64,000 nucleotides of DNA, from the NCBI GenBank assembly GCA_028228615.1, contig JAOJBS010000009.1, positions 24,530-88,529 of the forward strand, read 5' to 3'. The notes beneath the pieces are model-generated. The model saw only the letters and a list, made by a program, of their open reading frames with translations. It was not told the DNA's origin and made no database searches. This DNA is from UBA4421 sp028228615 (lineage in GTDB: Bacteria > Pseudomonadota > Gammaproteobacteria > Pseudomonadales > Azotimanducaceae). The translations under genes and the position numbers were made by a program. Of the stretch, positions 63,769-64,000 are shown piece after piece. Every line of letters starts with the position of its first letter. Positions within the stretch are counted from its first letter, which is position 1.

Positions 63769-64000
63769 GTTACTGTCTCCTGATGTATTCCAACAATTGG
63801 GCGTTAATATTGTTTGGTAAAGTCATGCCCAGCACCAGCGACTCACTAAATTCGCTTAAAAAATTCGCCTAAACAAGTGCTTAGCGGTTAAACGGTAAAA
63901 CCTGCTGGCCAGCCCACGTGCTCGTAGAGGCAATCTAAAATCGACTAATCAATTAAAGGATAGACAAAACGCTTTGCTCGCCGCCGCTATCTTAGACCCT

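Noticed and set aside
63769..64000. Short minus-strand frame ending ...NAQLLEYIRRQ just before trpF, considered as a leader peptide or an upstream gene end.
   Set aside because: Only about 30 codons between stops and no tryptophan codons, so neither a trp leader nor a recognisable gene end.

Overview
The window is a gene-dense stretch of a free-living, probably marine, gammaproteobacterium. Codon use and base composition look even, with roughly half G+C. Gene content and order resemble Pseudomonas and its relatives (Pseudomonadales/Cellvibrionales): an AcnD/PrpF-type methylcitrate pathway, ThrH next to CysH and CysB, a CysI-DUF934 pair, NhaB, NudC, the mltD-methyltransferase-rnhA-dnaQ block, tig-clpP-clpX-lon-hupB-ppiD, and a tRNA cluster beside folD. 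The genus cannot be named from the sequence alone.

Layout. 0-1.4 kb: purB. 1.6-7.7 kb: the 2-methylcitrate (propionate) pathway, as two convergent units, acnD-prpF (+) and prpB-prpC (-), meeting at a strong bidirectional terminator. 7.9-11.2 kb: thrH, cysH and cysB, separated by a long repeat-rich non-coding stretch. 11.4-13.2 kb: a 5'-nucleotidase and two small conserved proteins. 13.6-19.4 kb: a two-gene AddB-like/AddA-like nuclease-helicase operon. 19.6-28.2 kb: DAHP synthase, nfuA, metH, a newly noted 45-residue membrane protein, cysI and its DUF934 partner. 28.5-35.3 kb: a Kef-type antiporter, an AcuI/YhdH reductase, sohB, an SCP2 protein, nudC and nhaB. 35.7-39.4 kb: dnaQ, rnhA, a methyltransferase and mltD. 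39.6-48.3 kb: the protein quality-control cluster ppiD, hupB, lon, clpX, clpP and tig, with hupB and ppiD terminators and a possible heat-shock promoter at lon. 48.6-53.1 kb: nitronate monooxygenase, glutathione transferase, aldehyde dehydrogenase and TetR regulator, which look like an accessory detoxification segment next to tRNA-His. 53.65-54.15 kb: tRNA-His, tRNA-Arg and tRNA-Pro (-) behind a near-consensus promoter. 54.4-57.0 kb: folD, lpxH, miaE and a DUF1289 gene. 57.1-63.8 kb: a tight minus-strand operon trpF-trpB-trpA-folC-dedD-cvpA-purF.

How the genes work together. Sulfur assimilation recurs across the first 28 kb (CysH makes sulfite, CysI makes sulfide, CysB regulates, MetH makes methionine, NfuA delivers Fe-S clusters to enzymes of the kind seen here). 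AcuI could supply propionyl-CoA to the methylcitrate cycle. Folate enzymes (FolD, FolC) connect with MetH and purine synthesis (PurF, PurB).

Most of the window is housekeeping. I found no CRISPR array, insertion sequence, prophage or recognisable new defence system. The points most worth a second look are: the accessory segment at tRNA-His with a degenerate copy of the tRNA 3' region at its far side; a tRNA-Arg whose flanks form an 11-bp inverted repeat that extends the acceptor stem; the AddAB-like pair; and several short tandem repeats concentrated around sulfur-metabolism genes. Start codons were moved from the longest possible start where ribosome binding sites or family length argued for it; each case is noted.
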